DNA of 64,000 nucleotides from Sphingomonas sp. (GTDB lineage: Bacteria > Pseudomonadota > Alphaproteobacteria > Sphingomonadales > Sphingomonadaceae): contig JAHBZH010000001.1 of assembly GCA_019635535.1 (NCBI GenBank), positions 2,074,995 through 2,138,994 on the forward strand, read 5' to 3'. The position numbers and the translations under genes were made by a program. Positions within the stretch are counted from its first letter, which is position 1. Every line of letters starts with the position of its first letter. The notes beneath the pieces were generated by a model. It did no database searches and was not told the DNA's origin. It worked only from the letters and a program-made list of their open reading frames with translations. Below, in pieces: positions 35,206-43,752 of the stretch.

Positions 35206-35955
35206 ATGCCGGACCATCCGCGCAGCGTCGATCAGGCGATCGCCCGCTTCGAGGAAGTGATGGGGCGGATCGACCGCACCGCATCCTCGCGCACGGCGGC
35301 GGACCGCGCCGCCGATCGCGCGCGGACCCGCCATTATGCCAGCCAGGTCGCCCGGCGCGCCACCAATGTCGGCATCGCGCTCGGCGTGGTGCTGCTCGGC
35401 GCGATCGTCGCCGGGATCGTGCTGAACGGCATCGGCATCACCGGCGTCTTCATCGTCATGGCGCTGATGTTCCTGGCCGTGATCGTCTTCTCGCTCTGGT
35501 CGGGCGAGCGGCCGATCGTCGAATATAAGGATTCGATGCCGAACAAGGCGGTGGTGCAGCGGCTCGACAGCCTGCTCGGCCGCAAGCGCGCCGCCCTCCC
35601 CGCGCCCGCCGCCAGCCGGCTCGACGCGATCAGCGCGCAGCTTCCGCTGCTGGAGAACCGGCTCGCCGAGACCGCGACGCTCGATCCGCTGGCGCAGGAC
35701 GCGCGCCGGCTGATGGGTCGCCATCTGCCCGAACTGATCGAACGCTACGAGCGCGTCCCCGCGCAGTATCGCCGCGACCGCGACGGAGAAGGTCTGACGG
35801 TGGACGAGCGGCTCGTCCAGGGGCTCGACGCCGCGCGCGTCGCCCTTGACGATCTCGGCCGCAAGCTCGCCCGCGAGGATCTCGACGCGTTCGAGACGCA
35901 GGGCCGTTTCCTCGAAAGCCGCTACAAGGAAGACGGCGGCATCAAGAGCGAATGA
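35206..35955 (+). CDS. membrane protein with C-terminal helical domain, XpaC-like (first paralogue)
   Basis: A 249-residue protein: a basic N-terminal helix, two adjacent membrane helices (about 50-100: GIALGVVLLGAIVAGIVL and VFIVMALMFLAVIVFSLW), then a cytoplasmic helical domain ending FETQGRFLESRYKEDGG. The same layout and end motif recur in the next gene, so the two are paralogues. Position beside telA and topology suggest the XpaC family, but I cannot prove homology by eye. The stop overlaps the next start. Confidence 0.75.
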   Translation: MPDHPRSVDQAIARFEEVMGRIDRTASSRTAADRAADRARTRHYASQVARRATNVGIALGVVLLGAIVAGIVLNGIGITGVFIVMALMFLAVIVFSLWSGERPIVEYKDSMPNKAVVQRLDSLLGRKRAALPAPAASRLDAISAQLPLLENRLAETATLDPLAQDARRLMGRHLPELIERYERVPAQYRRDRDGEGLTVDERLVQGLDAARVALDDLGRKLAREDLDAFETQGRFLESRYKEDGGIKSE

Positions 35956-36674
35956 GCATGGCGTTCGAGCTGGAACGAATCCTCTACGACACCGAGGATT
36001 TCCTGCGCCGCAGCCTCGGCTCGTCCGCCGCGCGCGAGGCGAAGAAGCGCAAGGCCCGGCGCGCCTGGGAAGAAGCGCTCCGCCGCACCCGCCGCGCCGG
36101 GCTGATCTTCGTCGCTCTGGTCGGCCTGCTGATCGCCTGGAGTCTGTTCGCCGCGGTGCCGCTGCTGACCTGGATCGTCGCGCTGCCGACCATCTTCCTG
36201 TTCGCGCTGATCAGCCTCTTCTGGCCGAGCCGCCGGACGCGCCGGCAAAGCGATCCGCGCCGCCCGATCGATCTCGGCACGCTGGCCGCGCGCGCCGAGG
36301 AAGGGCTGCTCGACCGGCGCCGCGAGCTGCCCGGCCGCGCCTTGCCCGCCGCCGACCGCATCCTGACCCGCCTCGCCGAGCTGCAGCCCGATCTCGCCAT
36401 GCTCGACCCCGGCTCCCCGGTCGGCGGCGACGCGCGGCGGCTGATCGGCGAGCATCTGCCGCGGCTGGTCGATACCTATCTGGAGCTGCCCGCCAGCACT
36501 CGCGCGCCGGGCTCGGAAAGCAGCAAGCGCTTCGGCGAAAGCCTCGACATCGTCGCCGGCGAGCTCGACCATCTCCTCGACCGCGCCAGCAGCGACCGCC
36601 ATCTCAGCTTCCAGACCCAGAGCCGCTTCATCGAAACGCGTTACCGCGAGGACAAGAGCCTGCGCGGCGACTGA
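35952..36674 (+). CDS. membrane protein with C-terminal helical domain, XpaC-like (second paralogue)
   Basis: A 240-residue protein with an N-terminal amphipathic stretch (FELERILYDTEDFLRRSL), a membrane hairpin (about 50-95) and a C-terminal domain whose DARRLIGEHLPRLVDTY and FQTQSRFIETRYREDKS match DARRLMGRHLPELIERY and FETQGRFLESRYKED in the preceding protein. The duplication is old, since the middle differs. The ATGA overlap with the previous gene indicates coupled translation. It probably forms a membrane complex with TelA. Confidence 0.75.
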   Translation: MSMAFELERILYDTEDFLRRSLGSSAAREAKKRKARRAWEEALRRTRRAGLIFVALVGLLIAWSLFAAVPLLTWIVALPTIFLFALISLFWPSRRTRRQSDPRRPIDLGTLAARAEEGLLDRRRELPGRALPAADRILTRLAELQPDLAMLDPGSPVGGDARRLIGEHLPRLVDTYLELPASTRAPGSESSKRFGESLDIVAGELDHLLDRASSDRHLSFQTQSRFIETRYREDKSLRGD

Positions 36675-36678
36675 GCGT

Positions 36679-38427
36679 TCAGTGCCCGCCAGCCGGGAAG
36701 CGCGCGTTGATCCAGTCGGTGATCGTCTCCATCGCCCCCGGCGCCATCGTCTCCTCGATATCGGCATACTCGCCGATCCCGCCGGTGCGGGCGGTCTGGA
36801 ACATATGGTTGAGGCCGGGCAGCTCGACGATCGTGACATCGGGATTGCCGGTCGTCGCGGCGCGGATGCCGGCGAGATTCTCCGCAGCCGGCACCTGCCG
36901 GTCGAGCGCGCCGTTGATCGCCAGCACCGGCATCCTCATCCGCGCCAGCACCGAGGCCGGATCGTGGCGGGCGAAGAAGCGGAACCAGGGATCGCGCATG
37001 CGCTGGACCATGCCGTCGCGCTGCGCCGCCGGGATGCCCGCCCCCGCCAGCGCGTCGCCGGTCAGCGCGGCCTCCAGGGCGGCCACGGCCGCCGTCTCGT
37101 CGAGATCGCCGGCCGCGATCGCGAAATAGCGGCGCTGGATCGGCTCGGAGCGGTCGAGATCGGCCGCGCTCATCCCCACCGAGACGCCGATCGCGCGGCG
37201 CTGCGATTCCATGAGCGTGGCGGTATCGGTCCCCGGCCCGGCCATCAGCACCAGGAACGCGACGCGGTCATTGTCGAGCGCCGCCAGCGGCCCGATCAGG
37301 CCACCCTCGCTGTGGCCGACGAAGCCGACCCCGCGCGCGTCGATCTCCGGTCTGTCGGCGAGCCAGGAAAAGGCGGCATCGGCATCGGTGGCGAAATCGG
37401 CCGAAGTGGCGCCGGCATGGCTGCCGGTCGACTGGCCGGCGCCGCGATCGTCGTAGCGAAGCACGGCGATGCCGGCGCGCGTCAGATGGTCGGCGAGCAC
37501 GGCGAAGGGCTTGTGGCCGAACACCGTCTCGTCGCGGTCCTGCGGGCCGGAGCCGGAGATCAGGATCGCGGCCGGGAACGGCCCTTCCCCTTCCGGCACG
37601 GTCAGCGTCCCGGCCAGCGTCACGCCCGGCGCGCGCGGATTGTCGAAACGCGCCTCCTCGGTGCGATAGGGGAAAGGCGGCTGGGGCAATTGCGGCCGCG
37701 CGCGCGGCCCGGTCGGCGCGGCATCGCGCGCGAAGGCCAGCGCGGTATCGGGGTAGCCCGGGAGGCGCCAGGTGCCGGCGATGCGCGCACCGTCCCCCGA
37801 CAATATGCCCTGGAAGCTCGCGCCCGACGCCGGCACGGTGAAGGCCACGTCCCGCCCCTCGCGGGTCAGGCCGGTCACCGGCAGGCCCATCGCCATCATG
37901 TCGGGCGCATCGAACGCGGCGATCGTGCCGCCCGGGCCGGTGGCGATGCGCACGATCAGCCGCAGATCGACGCCGTTGCGGTTGACGACGCCCCGCCATG
38001 CGCCGTCCAGCCCCTCGATGACCGGCCGCGACTCCCCGGCGCCGCGGGCGAAATCGAGCGGCAGCCCGCCGCCCTGGCTGAACGTGCCGGAGAAGATCTG
38101 GCGGTCGGGCTGCCAGTGTCCCTCGTAGCGCGCGCCGATCGCGGGAATCGAGAAGGTCAGCCGCCCGTCGGCGATCGCGATCGGCGAAACCGGGATTTTC
38201 TGTCCCGGGGCCTGATCCAGGCTCTCCAGCTCGGCGGCGAGCGCGCCGTCGTCGCTTTGGCTGATCGTCAGCAGCAAGCGCAATTCGCCACCCGGGATCG
38301 CCAGGGTGCCGTGCCAGTCGCCGGTCCAGCCCTGCTCGGCGCGGGCGGCGGGCGTCAGCAGTAAGACGGCGAGAACGAGGCCGATCATCGCGAGAATGCG
38401 GGGCGGTATCCGGACGAAAAGCGTCAT
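36679..38427 (-). CDS. secreted alpha/beta hydrolase with N-terminal beta domains
   Basis: A 582-residue exported serine hydrolase: signal peptide (to about PAARA), two beta-rich N-terminal repeats (about 30-150 and 150-255, each with a WxGxW/GAWRG start and a LDFARGA or LAFARDA end), then an alpha/beta hydrolase domain with nucleophile Ser in FVGHSEGGLIG and a late PGLNHMF His. The organisation matches bacterial esterase/acyl-aminopeptidase-like hydrolases; the substrate is unknown. ATG 38427 has AGGAG just upstream, which overlaps the stop of the SdpI-like gene, so it is probably in the SdpR operon. Confidence 0.88.
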   Translation of the reverse strand: MTLFVRIPPRILAMIGLVLAVLLLTPAARAEQGWTGDWHGTLAIPGGELRLLLTISQSDDGALAAELESLDQAPGQKIPVSPIAIADGRLTFSIPAIGARYEGHWQPDRQIFSGTFSQGGGLPLDFARGAGESRPVIEGLDGAWRGVVNRNGVDLRLIVRIATGPGGTIAAFDAPDMMAMGLPVTGLTREGRDVAFTVPASGASFQGILSGDGARIAGTWRLPGYPDTALAFARDAAPTGPRARPQLPQPPFPYRTEEARFDNPRAPGVTLAGTLTVPEGEGPFPAAILISGSGPQDRDETVFGHKPFAVLADHLTRAGIAVLRYDDRGAGQSTGSHAGATSADFATDADAAFSWLADRPEIDARGVGFVGHSEGGLIGPLAALDNDRVAFLVLMAGPGTDTATLMESQRRAIGVSVGMSAADLDRSEPIQRRYFAIAAGDLDETAAVAALEAALTGDALAGAGIPAAQRDGMVQRMRDPWFRFFARHDPASVLARMRMPVLAINGALDRQVPAAENLAGIRAATTGNPDVTIVELPGLNHMFQTARTGGIGEYADIEETMAPGAMETITDWINARFPAGGH

Positions 38428-38437
38428 GTTCTTCTCC

Positions 38438-38830
38438 TCATGCATTGCCGGACGCCGATCTCGACGACGCGCAGCGCAGGCCGACCAGAATCAGGCCGGC
38501 CGCGACGGGGATCATCGAGAGGAGCGTCGCCCGGTCGATCGGCGCGAGCGCCCAGACCAAAGCGTGGGCGAGGCCGGCGATCACGAAGACCCGGCCGGAA
38601 AAGCGGATGAACGCCTGCTTGCGCGCCGGCCGCGGGGACTCCGGATCGTAACGGACCAGTTGCTTCGGGGCGATATTGCCGTAGGCGGCAAGGATCAGCC
38701 CGATCGCCACGCCGGACAGGCGTTGCCCCAGCCCCGCGTCCAGAACGTCCGCCGCTCCCAGGAGCGGGAGGGCGATGAGCAAGGCGGCGCCGGCCAGCGC
38801 GTAGGCGAGCTCTCTTTGTCTCTGCGTCAT
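38438..38830 (-). CDS. SdpI-like membrane protein
   Basis: A 130-residue protein with about four membrane helices. The central AAYGNIAPKQLV … FSGRVFVIAGL resembles the SdpI/YfhL family pattern (GN-x-PK … R-x-G-x-x-FV-x-x-GL), though the RTPWT block of classic SdpI is not seen. In Bacillus, SdpI is both immunity protein and sensor that sequesters SdpR at the membrane. Here it overlaps the SdpR-type gene by 4 bases, the same operon arrangement. No SdpC-like toxin is in the window. Confidence 0.65.
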   Translation of the reverse strand: MTQRQRELAYALAGAALLIALPLLGAADVLDAGLGQRLSGVAIGLILAAYGNIAPKQLVRYDPESPRPARKQAFIRFSGRVFVIAGLAHALVWALAPIDRATLLSMIPVAAGLILVGLRCASSRSASGNA

Positions 38831-39144
38831 GCTTCTTCTTCCTTTTCCTTCTTTTCCCCGGCGGACGCGGCCTCGCCGCGCGCCATGTCGAGCCCGACGG
38901 CTTGGGCGAGCTCCATCAGCGCCTCCTCCAGCACCGACATCCGCAGGCGGTAGATGATCGACTTGCCGTGCTTGCTGGCATCGATCAGGCCCGCCTCGCG
39001 CAGCACCGCGAAATGGGCCGACATGGTCGGCTTGGAGACGTCGAACCGGTCCGCCAGTTCGCCCGCGCTCATCGGCCGTTCGCGCAGCAAGGCCAGCACC
39101 CGACGGCGGGTCGGATCGGCGAGGGCTTTGAACACGCTGCTCAT
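38827..39144 (-). CDS. ArsR-family repressor, SdpR-like
   Basis: A 105-residue winged-helix regulator: MSSVFKALADPTRRRVLALLRERPMS, the recognition helix DVSKPTMSAHFAVLREAGLI and wing GKSIIYRL. There are no metal-binding Cys, and the start matches SdpR-type autorepressors (VFKALADPTRR). The C-terminus is a charged Glu/Lys tail. A 26-bp palindrome lies directly before its ATG, so autorepression is likely. It heads an operon with an SdpI-like membrane protein and a secreted hydrolase. Confidence 0.88.
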   Translation of the reverse strand: MSSVFKALADPTRRRVLALLRERPMSAGELADRFDVSKPTMSAHFAVLREAGLIDASKHGKSIIYRLRMSVLEEALMELAQAVGLDMARGEAASAGEKKEKEEEA

Positions 39145-39145
39145 G

Positions 39146-39171
39146 ATTCGATATTTAGCTATTTATCGAAT
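39146..39171 (-). promoter_or_regulatory. operator of the SdpR-like repressor
   Basis: A 26-bp near-perfect palindrome: ATTCGATA at 39146-39153 and TATCGAAT at 39164-39171 around a TAGCTA centre; 22 of 26 positions are self-complementary. It touches the start codon of the repressor gene, ideal for autorepression. Confidence 0.72.
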
Positions 39172-39226
39172 TGAGTCAAACACACATGGCTTGCCTCCTC
39201 GCGCCGAAGCCGCCTAACCCGTCCCC

Positions 39227-40198
39227 GTGCTCGATCGCATCCTCCCAGACCGGTTCATCCTCTGGCTGATCGCGGCGGTCGCGCTCGCGGCGCTGCTACC
39301 CGTCGCGGGACATGGGGCCGGGGCGCTCGACTGGGTCACCTATGCGGCGATCTTCTCGCTCTTCTTCCTGCACGGCGCGCGCCTGCCGCGCGAGGCGCTG
39401 ATCGCGGGCGTCACCGGCTGGCGGCTGCATCTCGCCATCCTGGCGCTCACCTTCATCGCCTTCCCGGCGATCGGCATCGCTCTGGCGCGCGCCTTTCCCG
39501 GCCTGCTGTCGCCGGAATTGTGGACCGGCATCCTCTATCTCTGCGCCCTGCCCTCCACCGTGCAGACCTCGATCGCCTATACCTCGATCGCGCGCGGCAA
39601 TGTCGCCGGGGCGGTCGCGGCGGCGGCCTTTTCCAACCTGCTCGGCGTGTTCCTGACCCCCTTCCTGGTCGCGGCGATGCTGCAGGCGGAGGGGAGCGAG
39701 ATCGCCTTGGGCGGCATCTGGCGGATCGTCGCTTTGCTCTTCCTCCCCTTCCTGCTCGGCCACGCGCTGCGGCCGTTCGTCGCGCCGCGAATCGAAGGAA
39801 AGCCCCGGCTGACGACCATCGTCGACAAGGGCACGATCCTGCTCGCCGTCTACGGCGCCTTTTCCGCCGCGACGGTCGAGGGCGTGTGGAGCCGCATCCC
39901 GCCGGGCGAGATCGCCGTGCTGTCGGCGCTGCTCGCCGCCCTGCTCATCTTCGTCCTCGCGCTGGCCTGGGCGGTGGGCCGCTGGGGCGGCTTCACACAT
40001 GAGGACCGCGCGGCGATCCTGTTCTGCGGCTCGGTGAAGGGGCTGGTGAGCGGCGTGCCGATGGCGCGCATCCTGTTTCCCGGCCCGATGGCGGGGATCG
40101 TGATCGTGCCGATCATGATCTTCCACGCCATCCAGCTCGTCGTCGGCGCCTGGATCGCCGGGTCGATGGGGCGTGAGGCGAAGGCGCAAGGTCAATGA
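39227..40198 (+). CDS. bile acid:sodium symporter family transporter
   Basis: A 323-residue inner-membrane protein with about nine to ten helices, of the SBF-like group (YfeH type). Family blocks: YAAIFSLFFLHGARLP, LCALPSTVQTSIAYTSIARGN and CGSVKGLVSGVPMARILFP. Substrates in this group are organic anions driven by sodium; the real one is unknown. GTG start at 39227, directly before the first helix. It is divergent from the SdpR operon with 82 bp between. Confidence 0.9.
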   Translation: MLDRILPDRFILWLIAAVALAALLPVAGHGAGALDWVTYAAIFSLFFLHGARLPREALIAGVTGWRLHLAILALTFIAFPAIGIALARAFPGLLSPELWTGILYLCALPSTVQTSIAYTSIARGNVAGAVAAAAFSNLLGVFLTPFLVAAMLQAEGSEIALGGIWRIVALLFLPFLLGHALRPFVAPRIEGKPRLTTIVDKGTILLAVYGAFSAATVEGVWSRIPPGEIAVLSALLAALLIFVLALAWAVGRWGGFTHEDRAAILFCGSVKGLVSGVPMARILFPGPMAGIVIVPIMIFHAIQLVVGAWIAGSMGREAKAQGQ

Positions 40199-40415
40199 TC
40201 GCAACCGATATCGGGTCCGCCCTTGGAATGTAGGATTTGCTCTGTCAGAATCGTGGCGACTTGGAGCGACCATGATTTTCGGCCCCTTGCGTCCTCTTCT
40301 CCTTTCATTGCGTCTCGAACATCCTTGGCCGGGGGCGACTCGTCCCCGACGTGGCGTCAGGTTCGTCAACTTCCGCGCCCTGCGATCCGGCGATCGGGGC
40401 CATGCGGACGAAACG
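40199..40415. other. 217-bp convergent gap, nothing recognised
   Basis: Between the transporter stop and the aminotransferase stop. Slightly less GC-rich than the genes. It holds a small inverted repeat (GGGGGCGACTCGTCCCC near 40331-40347) that might help end transcription. I see no ORF, RNA or repeat-family element here. Confidence 0.5.
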
Positions 40416-41582
40416 CTAGATCGTCTGGCCGCGATACAGGCCGCGCACGGTCTTGAGCCGCGCGATGCCCTCGGCCAGCACGTCCGGCCGCTTGGCGAAG
40501 CACAGGCGGATCACGTTGCGCACCGGATTTTCCGCGTAGAAGGCGGACAAAGGAATCGCCGCCACCCCCGCCTCGCGCACTGCCCGCTCGCAGAAGGTCG
40601 TGTCGTCGGCGTCGATGCCGGACGCGGCGAGATCGACGGTGAGGAAATAGCTGCCTTCCGCCGTCAGCACCGCGAAGCCCGCCGCTTCCAGCCCCGCGCG
40701 CAGCCGGTCGCGTCCCTCGGCGAAGCCGGCGCGCATCGCGGCATAATAATCGTCGCCCTTTCCCAGCCCCCAGGCGACCGCGCTCTGCAGATTGGGCGGC
40801 GTCGTGAAGGTGACGAATTGATGGGCGCGAGCAACGGCGTCGATCAACGGCGGCGGTGCCACCGCCCAGCCCACTTTCCAGCCGGTCAGCGAGAAGATCT
40901 TGCCCGCCGATCCGACCTTCACGGTTCGCTCGGCCATGCCGGGCAGCGACGACAGTGGGACATGCCGGCGTCCATCGAACGCGACATGCTCCCACACCTC
41001 GTCGGCCAATGCGATCGCATCCGCCTTCACGCAGGCTGCGGCGATCAGCCCCAATTCCTCCGCGTCGAACATCCGCGCCGTGGGATTGTGCGGATTGTTG
41101 AGGATGACGAGCCGCGTCCGCTCGGTGAACGCCTCGGCCAGCGCTGCTTCGGTGATCTGCCAGTCCGGCGGGGTCAGCCGCACCAGCTTCGGCACCCCGC
41201 CGGCGCGCTTCACCAGCGGCAGATAGGCATCGTAGAGCGGCTGGATCAGCACCACCTCGTCGCCCGGCGACACCAGCGCCAGCATGCTCGCGGCCAGCGC
41301 CTCCGTCGCGCCCGAAGTCACGACGATATGCGCCGGATCGACCTCGATCCCCTGATGCGCCCGGTAATGCGCCGCCACCGCTTCGCGCAGCTCCGGCAGG
41401 CCGCGCATCGGCGGATATTGGTTGGAGCCGGCCGCCAGCGCCTCGGCGGCCTTCGCGATCACATCGTCGGGCCAGCCGAAATCGGGAAAGCCTTGCCCCA
41501 GATTGATCGCATCATGTTCGCGGGCGAGGCCGGACATATGCTCGAAGATCGAGGTCGGCATCTCGGCGAAAAGCGGGTTCAT
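40416..41582 (-). CDS. class I/II PLP aminotransferase (methionine/kynurenine aminotransferase type)
   Basis: A 388-residue fold-type I aminotransferase: INLGQGFPDFGWPDD, NQYPPMRGLPELREAV, TSGATEALAASMLA, a NNPHNPTAR block and the PLP Lys in GSAGKIFSLTGWKVGW. The opening and QYPPMRG block fit the YbdL/kynurenine-aminotransferase group, which acts on methionine, glutamine or kynurenine with a 2-oxo acid. No neighbour clarifies the substrate. The length is normal. It reads toward the transporter gene. Confidence 0.9.
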   Translation of the reverse strand: MNPLFAEMPTSIFEHMSGLAREHDAINLGQGFPDFGWPDDVIAKAAEALAAGSNQYPPMRGLPELREAVAAHYRAHQGIEVDPAHIVVTSGATEALAASMLALVSPGDEVVLIQPLYDAYLPLVKRAGGVPKLVRLTPPDWQITEAALAEAFTERTRLVILNNPHNPTARMFDAEELGLIAAACVKADAIALADEVWEHVAFDGRRHVPLSSLPGMAERTVKVGSAGKIFSLTGWKVGWAVAPPPLIDAVARAHQFVTFTTPPNLQSAVAWGLGKGDDYYAAMRAGFAEGRDRLRAGLEAAGFAVLTAEGSYFLTVDLAASGIDADDTTFCERAVREAGVAAIPLSAFYAENPVRNVIRLCFAKRPDVLAEGIARLKTVRGLYRGQTI

Positions 41583-41616
41583 GTCGCTTTCTTAGGGGTC
41601 GCCGCAGTGTCCAGGC

Positions 41617-41650
41617 AAAGGAAAAGGCCCGGAGCGACTGGCTCCGGACC
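41617..41650 (-). terminator. rho-independent terminator of Gly/Ala-rich protein gene
   Basis: On the minus strand, a 10-bp stem (GGTCCGGAGC with GCTCCGGGCC, one G-U) with a 5-nt loop is followed by TTTTCCTTT. It lies about 50 bp after the stop of the 41700 gene and just before the aminotransferase start. Confidence 0.75.
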
Positions 41651-41699
41651 TTCCCCGAGGGCATCGGGCAGGAGGGTTGCCCTCGACCCCCTGTTGTCG

Positions 41700-42299
41700 T
41701 CAGCGCGGATCGCGGCGCGCCTCGGCATTGCCCGACGCATTGCCGGACGCCGAACCGCCGACCGAAGCCGAGCCGGCCGTGTCGCGGACACGGGACACCG
41801 TATCGTCGGCGCGGTTGCGGACCTGACCGACCTTGTTCTGGGCGGTGTTGCGGACGCTGTCGGCCGTGTTGCGGGCCGTATCTACGGTGCCGCGCACCCG
41901 TTCGCGGGCGCCGCCGACCGTCTCTCGCACCGCATCGGTGCCGATCAGCTGGGCGTCGCCGCCGGCTTCGCCCGAGGCGCTGCCGCCGGCATTGCCGTTC
42001 AGGCCGACCGAACCGAGCGCGCCGCTGGTGGCACTGCCGAGGACGCCGCTGCCTTCGGCATTGCCCGAAGCGCGGGCATTGGCTCGACCCGAACGGCGAT
42101 CGACATTGCGCTCGATGCGCGAGTCGGCGCGACCGTTGAGCGTGCCATTGACCGTCTGGTTGACGCCGCCGAGCGGGCCGGCCAGCGTGCCGCCGAGGCC
42201 GCCGCCCAGACCGCCGCCAACGCCGCCCAGAAGCTGAGCCGAAGCGGGCGCCGCCGCGAGGATCGCGCAGCCGGCGATGAGCTTGATGGTGAGTTTCAT
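41700..42299 (-). CDS. exported Gly/Ala/Ser/Arg-rich low-complexity protein
   Basis: A 199-residue exported protein with signal peptide (to about APASA). The mature part is low complexity: a GGVGGGLGGGLGG segment (25-45), alternating Ala/Gly/Ser/Asn stretches (SASGEAGG, GGSASGNASGNAE), and heptad-like Arg/Val/Thr repeats (DTARNTADSVRNTAQ) that may form a coiled coil. No known domain. A clear terminator follows. It looks like an envelope or matrix structural protein, but function is unknown. Confidence 0.75.
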   Translation of the reverse strand: MKLTIKLIAGCAILAAAPASAQLLGGVGGGLGGGLGGTLAGPLGGVNQTVNGTLNGRADSRIERNVDRRSGRANARASGNAEGSGVLGSATSGALGSVGLNGNAGGSASGEAGGDAQLIGTDAVRETVGGARERVRGTVDTARNTADSVRNTAQNKVGQVRNRADDTVSRVRDTAGSASVGGSASGNASGNAEARRDPR

Positions 42300-42392
42300 C
42301 TCTCGTCTCCCATGTCTTGCGAGGACGATTTCCGTCCTCCTGACCGGCTAACGAGAGCGCGATCGGGTTTAATCCCGGACCGCCGAAAGAAT

Positions 42393-43661
42393 TTATCGAA
42401 GCGGCGTCCGGCAAGCCCCGCAGATCACGCCGCGGCCGAGGCCCCGCCCTCTCGGGCTGGCCTCGGAGTCGAGCGCGGCGATCGGGTTTTGCGCCCCGAG
42501 ATGTCCGGCCAGTCGCCCGGCGACGAGCGGTGCGGCATAGGAGGTGCCCCGCACCGCCGCCACGCGCCCGTCCGGGGCGGCGGCGGCCATGTCGGCGCCC
42601 GGCGCGGCATAATCGAGATGGCGCGCCCGCCCCGCCTCGATCAGCGGCCGGTTGCGGGCGTCCACGCCGGTCACCGCGATCACGCCGGGATAGGAGGCGG
42701 GATAGGCCGGCGGCGCGGCCGGGCCGTCATTGCCGACCGCCGCGACGATATGGATGCCGCGCCCGCGCGCTTGGGCGACGGCGCGCTCGACCAGCGGATT
42801 GGGGGGGCCGACCAGGCTGACCGTCACCACCCGCACCCGCTGCTGTGCCAACCAGCCGAGCGCGCGGGCCAGCGCCACCGCATTGCCACCGCCCGGGTCG
42901 CTGCCATAGACATCCGCGACCAGCAACGGCCGGCCCGGTGCCGCGCCGCGCACCGCGCCCTGCCCCGCGATCAGCGAGGCGACCGCCGTGCCGTGCGCGC
43001 TCGGCCGGGGGGCGCCCTGCGCGAAACCCTGTTGCCGCACCGCGCCGCGCAATGCCGGATGCGCGGCCACGCCGCCGTCGATCATGCCCACCGCCGCCGC
43101 GCCGCCGCCCGAACCCTGGGCCAGCGCGCCGGTGGCCGCCCCGCCCGCGCCGCTCCGGTCGTGCAGGTGATTGGCGGCGAAGCTGCCGTCCGGCGCGATC
43201 CGGCGCAGCCGCGACAACGCCCTATCCACCGACCAGCCGCGCGGCACGCGCAAGGTCACGGCGCGCAGCTCCAGGCCCTCGATCGCCTCTTCGCTTATCC
43301 GCGCGAAGCCCGCCGCCTCCACTGCCGCCAGCACGGTTGCGTCGGGATCGATCGCGATCACCTCCCCGCGCAAGGCCGGGCCGAGATCGGTCATCTCCAG
43401 CAGATCCGGATAGGCCCGCACCAGCTCCCGCTGCCGCAGCAGTCGCGCGCTGGCCAGCTCGCGGGCGCTGGTCCGAACATTGTCGATGGCACGCGTTGCG
43501 TCGTTCACCACGTCCCGGCCGACCCGCCCGACATCATCGATCACATCGCCGACCGGCGGCACCGGGGGCACGGGCGGCAGCAATTGCGCCTGCGATGCCA
43601 TGTCCGGCGCCAGCAACAACGCCGCCGCGACCGCCCAGCGCATCAGGTTTCGGGTCCGCAT
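42393..43661 (-). CDS. exported S8 (subtilisin) family serine peptidase
   Basis: A 422-residue subtilase with signal peptide (to about MASQA). A Pro/Val-rich stretch (LLPPVPPVPPVGD) and a region to about residue 190 form a prodomain-like part. The catalytic triad is Asp in VGMIDGGVA, His in SAHGTAVASLIAG and Ser in RGTSYAAPLVAG, with oxyanion Asn in AAVGNDGPA. GGAGAGGT precedes ATG 43661. It is divergent from an ECF sigma gene with about 90 bp between, an arrangement that may link the protease to envelope stress control. It lacks an obvious membrane anchor. Confidence 0.9.
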   Translation of the reverse strand: MRTRNLMRWAVAAALLLAPDMASQAQLLPPVPPVPPVGDVIDDVGRVGRDVVNDATRAIDNVRTSARELASARLLRQRELVRAYPDLLEMTDLGPALRGEVIAIDPDATVLAAVEAAGFARISEEAIEGLELRAVTLRVPRGWSVDRALSRLRRIAPDGSFAANHLHDRSGAGGAATGALAQGSGGGAAAVGMIDGGVAAHPALRGAVRQQGFAQGAPRPSAHGTAVASLIAGQGAVRGAAPGRPLLVADVYGSDPGGGNAVALARALGWLAQQRVRVVTVSLVGPPNPLVERAVAQARGRGIHIVAAVGNDGPAAPPAYPASYPGVIAVTGVDARNRPLIEAGRARHLDYAAPGADMAAAAPDGRVAAVRGTSYAAPLVAGRLAGHLGAQNPIAALDSEASPRGRGLGRGVICGACRTPLR

Positions 43662-43752
43662 GACCTCTCCTTGCCACAAAATCGCTTGCTCGTGGATGAA
43701 ACGCGCGAGACCATCCGTTTCCTCCCTGAAAGGCGATTGGAGGACGCCCCCG

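Noticed and set aside
33978..36674. Naming the telA operon a proven tellurite resistance determinant
   Set aside because: The family name is historical; sequence alone does not show resistance to tellurite or any other anion.
43662..43750. An ECF-type -35/-10 pair (GGAAAC … CGTT) before the subtilase
   Set aside because: The spacing between the two boxes is shorter than expected for known alphaproteobacterial ECF promoters, so I did not list it.
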